Shown: positions 6,619 to 14,950, numbered from the stretch's first letter. The stretch: DNA of 20,473 bases from Pseudomonadota bacterium (GCA_023428295.1 JAEYYV010000207.1:1-20473); one strand, 5' to 3'. The notes: generated by a model from the sequence alone, not told the origin. Numbers and translations: made by a program.

Positions 6619-8048
6619 TGCGGCTTGTTGATGATGTGAATCGCCTCGCCGAGCGCGGCAGCAGCGGACTCCATCATGCCTTCCGCGAGCGTGGGGTGCG
6701 CGTGGATGGTGAGGCGCAGATCGTCGACGACCGCGCCCATCTCGATCGCGAGCGTGGCTTCGGCGATGAGGTCCGCCGCGCCGTTGCCCACGATGTGCAC
6801 GCCCAGGACCTCGCCCGTCTTGCCGTCGGCGATGGTCTTCACGAAGCCCTCGCTGTCGTTGACCGAGAGTGCGCGCCCCAGCGCCGCGAACGGGAACTTG
6901 CCGATCTTGAGGTTCGTGTGGCCCTTGGCCTTGGCTTCGTCCTCGGTGAGGCCCGTGACGGCGATCTCCGGATCGGTGAACACGACCGCCGGGATCGTGC
7001 GCACGTCGAACGCCGCCTTGTGCCCCGCGATGATCTCGGCGACGACCTCGCCTTCTTTGGTGGCCTTGTGCGCGAGCATCATGCCGCCGATCAGATCGCC
7101 GATCGCGTAGATGCCACCGACGTTCGTGCGCATGTGATCGTCGGCGATGACATAACCGCCCTTGCCGAGCGCGACGCCCGCCGCGTCGAGGCCGAGGTTC
7201 TCGCTGTTAGGGCGGCGACCGATCGAGAGCAGGATCTTGTCCGTGTCCACGGTGGCCGTCTTGCCATCGGCCAGCTCGACGGTGAGGACCGCGCGATCGC
7301 CCTTGTCCTCCCACGACTTCGCCTTGGTGTTCAGCATCACCTCGACGCCCATCTTCTTCAGCTTGCGCTCGACGACGGCGACGCAGTCCTTGTCCATGGT
7401 GCCGAGGAGGCGCGGCATCGCCTCGACGACGGTGACCTTGGTGCCGAACTTCGCGTACACCATGCCGAGCTCGAGGCCGATGTAGCCGCCGCCGATCACC
7501 ACCATGCGCTGCGGCACGTGATCGAGTGCGAGCGCGCCGGTGGAGTCGATCACGCGAGATGCGTTATCGACCTTGAAGCCCGGAATCTCGAACGGACGGC
7601 TCCCGGTCGCGAGCACGATGTTCTTGGCGATGATCGTCTCGTCGCCGTTCTTGCCCTTGACCGTGATGCGATGTCCGTCGGGGCCGGACTTCTCGAGCTT
7701 GGCCGTGCCCTCGATGATCGTGACGCCGTTGCCCTTGAGCAGCTGGCGAACGCCGGAGGTCAGCTTCTGGACAACGCCGCCCTTCCACGTCTGCAGCTTC
7801 TTCATGTCCATCGACGGCTTCTCTTTGATCACGATGCCGAGATCGTCCGCGTGGCCCATCTTCTCGTACATCTTGGCCGCGTGAATGACGGCCTTCGACG
7901 GGATGCATCCGACGTTGAGGCAGACGCCGCCCCAGTATTCGCGCTCGATGATGGCGGTCTTGACCTTGAGCTGACCCAGGCGGATCGCGGCGGGATAGCC
8001 ACCAGGACCAGCACCGATGACGACGGCATCGAAACGTTGCTCGGGCAT
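6615..8048 (-). CDS. lpdA: dihydrolipoyl dehydrogenase (E3)
   Basis: FAD-dependent disulfide reductase that re-oxidises dihydrolipoyl groups of E2 with NAD+. From ATG 8048 it has 477 residues, the normal length. It contains the FAD-binding GAGPGGYPA (12-20), redox-active CLNVGC (Cys43, Cys48) followed by IPSKA, an NAD-binding GGGYIGLELG, the second FAD motif YAIGD, and the C-terminal catalytic HAHPTLAE (His451, Glu456). ATG 8048 was preferred to the in-frame GTG at 8066 because GAGGCGGG lies just upstream at good spacing and the FAD motif starts at the usual distance. It follows the histidine-kinase gene by 33 bp and overlaps the VOC gene. With E2, E1-alpha and LipB nearby it completes most of a lipoate-dependent complex. 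Confidence 0.97.
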   Translation of the reverse strand: MPEQRFDAVVIGAGPGGYPAAIRLGQLKVKTAIIEREYWGGVCLNVGCIPSKAVIHAAKMYEKMGHADDLGIVIKEKPSMDMKKLQTWKGGVVQKLTSGVRQLLKGNGVTIIEGTAKLEKSGPDGHRITVKGKNGDETIIAKNIVLATGSRPFEIPGFKVDNASRVIDSTGALALDHVPQRMVVIGGGYIGLELGMVYAKFGTKVTVVEAMPRLLGTMDKDCVAVVERKLKKMGVEVMLNTKAKSWEDKGDRAVLTVELADGKTATVDTDKILLSIGRRPNSENLGLDAAGVALGKGGYVIADDHMRTNVGGIYAIGDLIGGMMLAHKATKEGEVVAEIIAGHKAAFDVRTIPAVVFTDPEIAVTGLTEDEAKAKGHTNLKIGKFPFAALGRALSVNDSEGFVKTIADGKTGEVLGVHIVGNGAADLIAEATLAIEMGAVVDDLRLTIHAHPTLAEGMMESAAAALGEAIHIINKPQ

Positions 8049-8081
8049 ATGCCCGCCTCGTACCACACTCGCGGCTGGGCG

Positions 8082-9944
8082 TCAGGCGGCCGAGCGCGCG
8101 TCGAGCGTTCGCCCCGCGATCGGCAAGCGGATGTGAAACGTTGTTCCGACTCCCGGCATCGTCTCGAAGCGAAGCGACCCGTGGTGACGGTCGACGATGA
8201 CCGCGCGCGAGATCGCCAGACCCTGCCCCGTCCCGCGTCCGACCTCCTTCGTCGTGAAGAACGGGTCGAAGATGCGATCGTGAAGCTCCTCGGGGATGCC
8301 GCCGCCCGTGTCGGTGATCGAGATCTCGACCTCTCCCTCCACCACGCGCGTGTGGACCGTGAGCGTGCCGCGCTCGCCGGTCCGCGAATGGACATCGGAC
8401 ATCGCGTGCGCAGCGTTGACGATGATGTTGAGCAGCACCTGGTTGATCTCGCCGACAAAGCACGTCACGGGCGGGAGCTCGCCGAGGTCGGTGACGAGGT
8501 CCGCCACGTAGCGATACTCGTTGCGCGAGATCGTCAGCGTCGACGTGATCGCTCCGTTGAGATCCACGATCGCCATCTCGGTGCCGTCCGGATGTGCGAA
8601 CGCCTTCATCGAGCGCACGATCGTGCTCACGCGCCCGACGCCATCGAGGACGCGCTCGGCGGCGTTGGGGACCTCCTCGATGATGTAGTCGACATCGGCG
8701 TTGTCCGCCGCTTCGCGCGCCGCGCGTGCGAGGTCGTCATCGGGGGTCGCCTGGAGAACGGAGTCGACGACGGCGCGCTGCTTCGCGATCACGGCGAGCA
8801 GATCTTCGACGGACGCCTTCATGAACGTCACGCTGTCGCCGACGAACTGGATCGGCGTGTTGATCTCGTGCGCCACACCCGCGGCGAGGCGGCCGACGGA
8901 CTCGAGCTTCTGCGCGTTGTGGAGCTCGCTCTCGAGTGAACGCTGGCGCGTGACATCGAGCGCGATCGCGCGGATGCGCCGCGTATCACCGACCTCGTTG
9001 AAGAACGCGCGCAGGTACACGGTCACGCCGCTGGTGGTGACGAGCCGGCAATCGATCGGATCGGACCAGCTACGGTTTCCAGCCGCACGCGCGAGGAACT
9101 CCGCCCATAGCGGCTCGCGATCGTCGGGATGGATCACGGAGAGGAGGAAGCTCTCGTCCTCGAGCTGATCGAGCCGGCAGCCGAGTAGGCGGGCGGCTTG
9201 CGGCGCGATGTACGTCATCTGCGAGCTGACGATGTCGTACTCGAACGTCACCGCATCGGTGTTCTCGACGAGCGCACGATACCGCTCGGACTGCTCCTGC
9301 AGCTCGCGCGTTCGCGTCGCGATCATCGACTCCACGTTCGCGTTGATGCGCTCGAGGCGCGCCTCGCGCGTTGCCGAGCGCTGCATCTCGCGCGTCGCGC
9401 GAACGATCGCCACGCCGAGGGCCACGTCCAGGAACACCACCCACCCGGCGTGCTCGAGGAACACCCACCACTCCGGGTTGGACGTGCCGTAGAGCGAGTC
9501 CGGCCACACGAGCCCGCGCACGACGTGATCGACCACGACGGCGAGCGTGGCCGTGGGCAGGATCTTCCAGTCGCGATACAGCGCGAGGAGGCCCAGCGAT
9601 CCGAAGATATGGAAGTGCGTCTCGAGCCGTCCGTTCGTGATCATGATCAGGATCGCGCTCCAGATCATCTGCGTCATCGCGATGACCTGACGCGTGCCCC
9701 ACCATCCCGGCCGCAGATAGATCATCGCGATCGGCAGCGCGTTGACGAGGCCGCCGAACACGACGGTGAACGTCACGTGGAAGTGAATCGAGCGCTCGGT
9801 GCCGTTATAGGTGTATGGCGAGATCGTGACTGCGAGCGCGATCGCGAACAGCCATTGACCGAGGAGCACCCAGAAGAACAGCTGGTCGACGCCTCGGCGC
9901 AGGCGGTTGAAGGAGTCCTCGAGGATCTGATCGCGACGCTTCAC
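8082..9944 (-). CDS. membrane-bound PAS-domain sensor histidine kinase
   Basis: A 620-residue hybrid-free histidine kinase. The N-terminal membrane domain (about 20-185) has around six hydrophobic segments and several histidines in or beside them: H54, H56, H110, H112, H140 and H165, in motifs HFHVT, THFHIFG, DHVVRG and EHAGWV. A short coiled linker follows (ATREARLERINANVE), then a PAS domain (about 222-332), a HisKA domain with phosphoacceptor His359 in AGVAHEINTP, and a HATPase domain with N box (NQVLLNIIVNAA), DTGGGIP and FDPFFTTKEVGRGTGQGLA. There is no receiver domain and no response-regulator gene in the window, so it is an orphan here. The GTG start overlaps the stop of the RedB-like gene in GTGA, indicating coupling. 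The signal is unknown; redox or metal sensing is inferred from the partner and histidines. Confidence 0.93.
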   Translation of the reverse strand: MKRRDQILEDSFNRLRRGVDQLFFWVLLGQWLFAIALAVTISPYTYNGTERSIHFHVTFTVVFGGLVNALPIAMIYLRPGWWGTRQVIAMTQMIWSAILIMITNGRLETHFHIFGSLGLLALYRDWKILPTATLAVVVDHVVRGLVWPDSLYGTSNPEWWVFLEHAGWVVFLDVALGVAIVRATREMQRSATREARLERINANVESMIATRTRELQEQSERYRALVENTDAVTFEYDIVSSQMTYIAPQAARLLGCRLDQLEDESFLLSVIHPDDREPLWAEFLARAAGNRSWSDPIDCRLVTTSGVTVYLRAFFNEVGDTRRIRAIALDVTRQRSLESELHNAQKLESVGRLAAGVAHEINTPIQFVGDSVTFMKASVEDLLAVIAKQRAVVDSVLQATPDDDLARAAREAADNADVDYIIEEVPNAAERVLDGVGRVSTIVRSMKAFAHPDGTEMAIVDLNGAITSTLTISRNEYRYVADLVTDLGELPPVTCFVGEINQVLLNIIVNAAHAMSDVHSRTGERGTLTVHTRVVEGEVEISITDTGGGIPEELHDRIFDPFFTTKEVGRGTGQGLAISRAVIVDRHHGSLRFETMPGVGTTFHIRLPIAGRTLDARSAA

Positions 9945-10489
9945 TGCGTCTCCAACGAGCAGCCGAGTACCGCGCGGCGCTCGTCGGTCGGGGAGCGTCC
10001 CGCGAGCACGCGCTCGAGGCTCTGCCGACCGATGTTGTCTCCGATGTGTCCGCGCGCCGGCGTGATGCCACCGGAGAACGCGAGCGTTCCCCGCGCGTCG
10101 TACGCGACGACATGGCCCGACGTCTTCGCGCCGAAGCGCGCGGCTTCCACACCATCGCGATCGATGACCACGCGCGCGCCGTGGAGCGCGTCCAATCGAC
10201 CGCCGACGCGATCCGGATCGCCGCCAACGACGATCGTCAGCGTGCCCGGCTTCTTCGCGCGGATCACGGTCGCGAGCTCCGCGATGCTCGCGCGCGTGCA
10301 CGGACACTCGGGGTGCACGAACATCACGACGGTGATGCCTTCATGCAGCAGCGCGCTGGCGGTTGGCCACTCGCTCGGCGCGAGCTCGGAGTCGCCCGCC
10401 GTACCCTTGTACACGTAGAGGGTGCTAGCGCCGATCACGACGAGCGCACACCACATGGCGACGGAGGCTGCGATCCCGAGCTTCTTCAC
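9941..10489 (-). CDS. membrane-anchored thioredoxin-fold protein, RedB-like
   Basis: A 182-residue protein with one N-terminal membrane segment (about 5-27) and no lipobox, so it is probably anchored in the inner membrane with the domain outside. The core looks thioredoxin-like: TVVMFVHPECPCTRASIAEL places a Cys-Pro-Cys after the first strand, where thioredoxins have CXXC. TLTIVVGGDPDRV, VVIDRDGVEAARFGAKTSGH and TLAFSGGITPARGH follow as in AhpC/TSA-type folds. From memory this HPxCPC pattern is used in proteins named RedB; no database was consulted. CXC rather than CXXC suggests copper or thiol-disulfide chemistry of unusual potential. The start is GTG, 33 bp after the DUF4139 gene, with no clear ribosome site. 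The stop is fused to the kinase start. Confidence 0.8.
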   Translation of the reverse strand: MKKLGIAASVAMWCALVVIGASTLYVYKGTAGDSELAPSEWPTASALLHEGITVVMFVHPECPCTRASIAELATVIRAKKPGTLTIVVGGDPDRVGGRLDALHGARVVIDRDGVEAARFGAKTSGHVVAYDARGTLAFSGGITPARGHIGDNIGRQSLERVLAGRSPTDERRAVLGCSLETQ

Positions 10490-10522
10490 TCGATGGGTGG
10501 ATCGACCAAAACCTCGGAATAG

Positions 10523-13066
10523 TTACTGCGCGCGAGCCATCGGCTTCGTGACGTCGGTGAGGCGCAAGTCTGCGAGCTGATTCTGGAACTTCACCCGCGT
10601 CAGCATGAGCTTCTCTTGCGCCTCGACGAGCGAGATCGTTGTCTTCTGAATCCGCTGCGCCATGTCGGACTGCTTGGCACGCAGCGCCTGCATGAGATCG
10701 CCGCTCGTCCGCACCGCCTTGAGCGTCACGAGCTGTGCGTTGAGCTCTCCCGAGCGCGAGCGATACTCGGCGAGTTGTTCGCGCAACGTGGTGATCTTGT
10801 CGACGAGGTCGGCGCCCTCGCGATGCGTCGCTAGCACGGCTTCGATCTGCGCGCGCAGCTGGGGCGTGGCCTGCGGCTCGTCGATGAACACCTTCATCAT
10901 GCCGATCGCTTCGTCCGATCCGAGCTCGAACGTGCGCTGCACGGGCGTTGCCTCCGTGATGTTCACGTTCTTCGTCTCGCCGGGGCCGAGATCGATCTCG
11001 AACAGCTGCGAGTCGCCGACCTTGGTGAACGTCGACGGCGCCTCGACGAGCGTCCAACCGTCTGCGAGGCGGTGCCGCAGATACACACGCGCCGGGGACG
11101 TCGAGCGGCTCGACACCGTGAACCGCGATTGCCTGCGGTGCTGCACCTCGGCGGTCATCACGCCGCGCTGCACGGTGATGATCTTCGCGATGCGATCTTC
11201 TTCGCTGCCGTTCTTCGAGACGACGATCTGCTTGTCGAGCGCGAATGGCACCACGACCGATGCGCGCGGCAACACCGCCTCGGTGATGCCCTCGCCGATG
11301 AACCGGTTGTCGCCGTAGACGGTCACCGGGCCAGCTTCGAGGGTCTCGTCCGTCGGGTTGTCGAGCCGCACCGCTTTGAAGGCGAAGCGCTGATCGCCGC
11401 GATCGCTGACCGGATCGTAGAGGTACACGATGCGCCCCGTCGTCTCCTGCTGCACCATCGAGACCATCGCGCTCGAGCCAGCGCGGACGGTCATCGGCTT
11501 GTCGGACTCGAAGTGACTCTCGCCGACGGGCATGTCCGGCCCGAGGTCGCGTTTCTCGGCCGCGCCGCTCGGCTTCGGCGTCTGTGGCGCGACGGCGAAC
11601 ACGCGCACGGTCTCCGGCTCGTTCGGGCCGACCTTGGTCGCCACGTGCACGCGATTTGCCGGGACGCCATCGTTCACGAGCTTGTTCTTCACGGCGGCCG
11701 CGCGTGCCTGCGCGTCTTTGTCGGTGCCCGAGCTGGAGCGCACCTCGACGAGCACGTCGCGCTTGTCCTTGACCACCTTCGCCGCGATCTTCATGAGCTT
11801 CTCGTCGCCTTCCTTCACAGGATTCGGCGGCGGTGGTGCTTCATACGAATCGTCCGAGTAGTCCGACTGCATCTTCGGATCGAAGCCGCCGAAGTCTCGC
11901 TGGCGCGATACACGCACCGTGTCGCCTTGCGCGCCCGGCGCGCTGCCCACGGTTCCCTCGAACGTGCGCCCCGGGATTGGCGCGTTGCGAACGTGGCCAC
12001 CGTCGACCCGGACGCTCTGCACGGTGCGGGTCGGGTCGATGAGCGGCGCGCTCGCCGAGATGAGGACGGTTTCACTGCCGCCCCGCGCTGGATCGAGTTT
12101 CTGCGCGACGATGGTCGGTTTCGTCGCCGACACGGTGACGCCGCTCCGTTCGACCTCGATGTCCGCGAAGTAGAACGTGATGGTGTAGGCGCCGGGTGCG
12201 ACATTCCCGATCGAGTAGCGCCCGTGCTCGTCGGTGATCGCGGTCCGCGGCTCGCCCTTCTTGCCCGACGCCACCACGGTCACGCCCACGAGCTTCTCGC
12301 CGGTCCGCTTGTCCGTCACCGTGCCCGTGATCGACGACAGGCCGGTCGTCTGCACACCGTCGACGACGTAGGTGCTCTCCACCGACGACGATCCGCTGAT
12401 CGATGTTCCCCTCGCATCCTTGCGTAGCTCGGACGCGTCGAGCGTCACCAGCTCCTCGGCGCCGGCCTCCGCGTATGGCGACACGGCGGTCGGCGGTGCG
12501 ATCGCGAACTTCTCCTCGCCTTCGAGGAGGTCGCGATCGATCTGCCGCACGCTCCACAGATCGTAGCGGAACGCGAGCGCCGAGCTTGCCCCCACGCCGA
12601 CGAGCACGCCCTTCCAGTCCTCGCTCGTCGTGTTGTCGACGACGGCCCAGCCCTCGAGCATCACGTGCTTGTTGTCCTTGTTGACCATCACGCGATAGCT
12701 CGGCTTCCACGCGGGCGCCTCGGTCACGTAGCGCAGATCCACGTCGGCGCTGGCCACGCCCGGCGTCTCGAGCATCATCGTCAGGAAGCTGCCGTCCTCG
12801 GCTTCGCGCCGCGGAATCGTCACCACGAGCGGCTTCTTCGTCGCGCGATCCACGACGGTGAGCGACTTGAGGAAGTCGTCGACCCGATCACGCGGTACGT
12901 GCACGGTCACGCGACCGTCGACCACGCGAGCGCTGCGCTCGTAGAACGCGACGCCATTGCGATACACGACGACCCGACCGAGCACACCACCAGCGATATG
13001 GCGGCGCTGCGCACCACCACACGCGGCGAGCAACGCGAGAGCAATCACGACCCTGAGTTTGCGCAT
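10523..13066 (-). CDS. chimeric DUF4139 lipoprotein with TonB-plug-like and OmpA-like insertions
   Basis: An 847-residue predicted lipoprotein: RKLRVVIALALLAAC, lipidated Cys16. The N-terminal part (about 30-175) and C-terminal part (about 540-745) together resemble the DUF4139/mucoidy-inhibitor-like family, with VVVYRNGVAFYER, EAPAWKPSYRV, and later TGRIVYLYDPV and FELGSDEAIG. Between them lies a segment like the start of a myxobacterial TonB-dependent receptor: SGSSSVESTYVVDGVQTTGL (224-243), a carboxypeptidase-regulatory domain (246-300) and a plug-like RNAPIPGRTFEG...GAQGD (360-382). A region at 420-492 resembles an eroded OmpA domain. A coiled-coil-like C-terminus (745-830) ends the protein. 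ATG 13066 was chosen over upstream codons because GAGAGGA abuts it and it begins the signal peptide. Function is unknown; an envelope assembly or surface role is inferred. Confidence 0.88.
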   Translation of the reverse strand: MRKLRVVIALALLAACGGAQRRHIAGGVLGRVVVYRNGVAFYERSARVVDGRVTVHVPRDRVDDFLKSLTVVDRATKKPLVVTIPRREAEDGSFLTMMLETPGVASADVDLRYVTEAPAWKPSYRVMVNKDNKHVMLEGWAVVDNTTSEDWKGVLVGVGASSALAFRYDLWSVRQIDRDLLEGEEKFAIAPPTAVSPYAEAGAEELVTLDASELRKDARGTSISGSSSVESTYVVDGVQTTGLSSITGTVTDKRTGEKLVGVTVVASGKKGEPRTAITDEHGRYSIGNVAPGAYTITFYFADIEVERSGVTVSATKPTIVAQKLDPARGGSETVLISASAPLIDPTRTVQSVRVDGGHVRNAPIPGRTFEGTVGSAPGAQGDTVRVSRQRDFGGFDPKMQSDYSDDSYEAPPPPNPVKEGDEKLMKIAAKVVKDKRDVLVEVRSSSGTDKDAQARAAAVKNKLVNDGVPANRVHVATKVGPNEPETVRVFAVAPQTPKPSGAAEKRDLGPDMPVGESHFESDKPMTVRAGSSAMVSMVQQETTGRIVYLYDPVSDRGDQRFAFKAVRLDNPTDETLEAGPVTVYGDNRFIGEGITEAVLPRASVVVPFALDKQIVVSKNGSEEDRIAKIITVQRGVMTAEVQHRRQSRFTVSSRSTSPARVYLRHRLADGWTLVEAPSTFTKVGDSQLFEIDLGPGETKNVNITEATPVQRTFELGSDEAIGMMKVFIDEPQATPQLRAQIEAVLATHREGADLVDKITTLREQLAEYRSRSGELNAQLVTLKAVRTSGDLMQALRAKQSDMAQRIQKTTISLVEAQEKLMLTRVKFQNQLADLRLTDVTKPMARAQ

Positions 13067-13097
13067 TCCTCTCGAATACGTGGGCGCGCGTCGCCGA

Positions 13098-13126
13098 GCC
13101 ACGCCGTCCTGCTCACGGCGCGTGGC
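13098..13126. repeat. imperfect inverted repeat between the DUF4139 and MopE-like genes
   Basis: GCCACGCCGT (13098-13107) pairs with ACGGCGCGTGGC (13115-13126), giving 11 stem pairs interrupted by a bulge. It lies 48-76 bp downstream of the MopE-like gene stop on the minus strand and just upstream of the DUF4139 gene start. No U-tract follows, so a terminator role is only a possibility. Confidence 0.4.
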
Positions 13127-13174
13127 GTGCTGTCAGCGAACTGCGGTGTCGCAGGTGAACGAGTGTCGCAGGCG

Positions 13175-14791
13175 CTACTGCAGAAGCGACGTCGACGTCA
13201 TCGATGAAGTCAGGGTCGCGTCCACCGGCACCTGCGGCAGGTTCGGGTTCTCCTTGAAGATCACCGTGCCGGGCTGCGCGAGATCGACGCTCCACTGGAA
13301 GCCATCGATGACCGCGAGCGAGTCGTATGCGTGATCCGACGTGTCCCACACCGCGATACGCAGCTTGATGATCTCGCCCGGCGTCACGTTGCCGGAGGTG
13401 ACGAGCCAACCCGTCGCGCCACCGGTGACCGAGTTCGTGTCGCACGAGCCCGGCTCCGGATCGTCGAAGCCGGTGCCCATCAGGTGGTTCGTGCCGACGC
13501 ACGTCGAGATGGTGCCGGGGCTACCCGAGCAGCCGGTCTCGCCGTTGATGCACTGAGTGAACAGACCCGTGTTGCCGTGGCCGAGGTTCACGCCGACCGG
13601 CACCTTCATCATCGAGCCCATCGGTTGGTAGAACGCGAGGTTCTTGTCCGTCGGGTTCGCGGGCGTGCCGTTGTACGTGGAGTCGAGCAACACGACGAAG
13701 AAGTCGTTGTACGAGCTGCACGTCCACTCCGGGAACTCGGCAGAGTAGAAGTTCGTGGACAGCTTGAACGAGCGCGCGTTCGTGGGAACACGAATCTCGA
13801 GCGTCAACATCACCGGATCGTTCGCGGTGGTGCCCGACGGATCGGGACAACCCGGCGCGTTCGGGATGCTCATGTTGTTCGCCATGTAGAAGTCCTGCGG
13901 GTACGGCGAACACTGTGTGTTCGAGTTGAACCCGCAGGTCTGCGTGCCGACGTGCGTGTACGAGACGAAGTCGTGATAGCCCGGAGACGTATCCGTCTTG
14001 GCGGCGGCGCCACCGGTGGAGAGGATCGCGAGGTTCACGCCGCCCTGCGGGAGCAGACCGGTGCCAAAGCGAGGACGCACCGCGTGCGCCTCCGGATCGG
14101 GGGTGCCCGTACCGTCGGCGAGCGTGAGAGCTCCCGAGATGACGCCCCACTTCTTGTCGGTCAGCGTGGCCGTCTGACAGATGTCGATCGCGCGCGCGAA
14201 GTCCAGCGCGTTCGTCGTGTTGGACGGGATGTTCTGATCGCAGAGGAGAACGGTGTCGTCGACGACACCGTTGCAGTCGTCGTCGAAGTTGTTGCCGGGA
14301 GCGTCGAACGCGCCGGAGTTCACGAGCGCGGGCTTGTCGCACTCGGTGGAGTCACAGCAGTCGCCACCGCACGTGGACTGTCCGTCGCCATCGCGATCTT
14401 CGTTCTCGTCGATGGTGCCGTTGCAGTTGTTGTCGATGCCGTCGTTGCAGCGCGGACCGTCCTCGCCGACGGGGACGACCTCGCCATTGCAGCGCGACCA
14501 CAGGCCGTCCTCGCCGCACACGCGCCGGCCCTTCTTGCACGGCCCCACGCCCTCCGTCCCCTCGACACCGTTGTAGCAATCCTCTTCATCGCCAGGTGCG
14601 CACTCGCCGGACAGACACGAGCCGTGGATGCACTGATAGCCGTCGCCGCAGACGTTGCCGCAGCGGCCGCAGTTCATGGAGTCGACATTCAGATCCGTCT
14701 CGCCACCACTACAGACACGAGTACCGGAAGAGGGACCACACGCCGAAACTGCAAGCGCGAACGAGAGATAAGCCAACGGACGCAAGGACAT
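13175..14791 (-). CDS. MopE-like repeat / choice-of-anchor-L-type lipoprotein (paralog 1)
   Basis: A 538-residue surface lipoprotein: signal ending ALAVSAC (Cys18). A Cys-rich head (27-101) includes CGRCGNVCGDGYQC, which resembles Cys-rich extracellular modules. Two MopE-like Asp/Asn/Cys motifs follow, NDGIDNNCNGTIDE (116-129) and NNFDDDCNGVVDD (167-179), separated by a DRDGDGQSTCGGDCCDS stretch; these probably bind calcium. The large C-terminal domain (about 183-515) has TNFYSAEFPE, YNDFFVVLLDS and NLAFY...VPVGVNL, typical of what databases call choice-of-anchor L. GNVTPGEIIKLRIAVWDTSD marks its end. The 25-residue tail is absent from the paralog. GTAGGAGCC precedes the ATG at good distance. 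It lies directly downstream of its paralog; the pair arose by duplication. No sorting tag is evident at the C-terminus. Confidence 0.88.
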   Translation of the reverse strand: MSLRPLAYLSFALAVSACGPSSGTRVCSGGETDLNVDSMNCGRCGNVCGDGYQCIHGSCLSGECAPGDEEDCYNGVEGTEGVGPCKKGRRVCGEDGLWSRCNGEVVPVGEDGPRCNDGIDNNCNGTIDENEDRDGDGQSTCGGDCCDSTECDKPALVNSGAFDAPGNNFDDDCNGVVDDTVLLCDQNIPSNTTNALDFARAIDICQTATLTDKKWGVISGALTLADGTGTPDPEAHAVRPRFGTGLLPQGGVNLAILSTGGAAAKTDTSPGYHDFVSYTHVGTQTCGFNSNTQCSPYPQDFYMANNMSIPNAPGCPDPSGTTANDPVMLTLEIRVPTNARSFKLSTNFYSAEFPEWTCSSYNDFFVVLLDSTYNGTPANPTDKNLAFYQPMGSMMKVPVGVNLGHGNTGLFTQCINGETGCSGSPGTISTCVGTNHLMGTGFDDPEPGSCDTNSVTGGATGWLVTSGNVTPGEIIKLRIAVWDTSDHAYDSLAVIDGFQWSVDLAQPGTVIFKENPNLPQVPVDATLTSSMTSTSLLQ

Positions 14792-14807
14792 GACGGGCTC
14801 CTACGAG

Positions 14808-14863
14808 GCGGGCGGAGAGTGGCTTTTATTGCGCGCAAAGCGCAAGCACAAAAGCCGCCCGCG
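14808..14863. repeat. long compound hairpin between the two MopE-like genes
   Basis: Three nested arms can pair: GCGGGC (14808-14813) with GCCCGC (14858-14863), GGCTTTT (14821-14827) with AAAAGCC (14851-14857), and TTGCGC (14829-14834) with GCGCAA (14840-14845). That gives 19 base pairs with small internal loops. On the minus strand it lies in the 148-bp gap, immediately upstream of the ribosome site of paralog 1. No T-run follows. It may attenuate or stabilise the message, or separate the expression of the two genes. Confidence 0.6.
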
Positions 14864-14914
14864 TCCTGTCAGATCCTGCGCAGTGGACGCCTCGTTCGCG
14901 CGAAGGCCCCCGAA

Positions 14915-14950
14915 GCTACTCCGAGGGCTACTCCGAGGGCTACTCCGAGG
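14915..14950. repeat. 12-bp perfect tandem triplication carrying a stop codon
   Basis: The unit GCTACTCCGAGG occurs three times without mismatch. Read on the minus strand it gives Pro-Ser-Glu-stop in frame, so the gene of paralog 2 ends in its first PSE-TAG and two further in-frame copies of PSE-TAG follow. Confidence 0.9.

Noticed and set aside
6618..8939. 773-codon plus-strand open frame opposite lpdA and the kinase
   Set aside because: Same reason: the minus strand has complete, motif-bearing genes, and the plus frame spans two of them with no recognisable domain.
9945..10307. Upstream extension of the histidine-kinase frame to 10307
   Set aside because: The extension is the antisense-like out-of-frame reading of the RedB-like gene. 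The GTG at 9944 directly precedes the membrane domain and overlaps the upstream stop.
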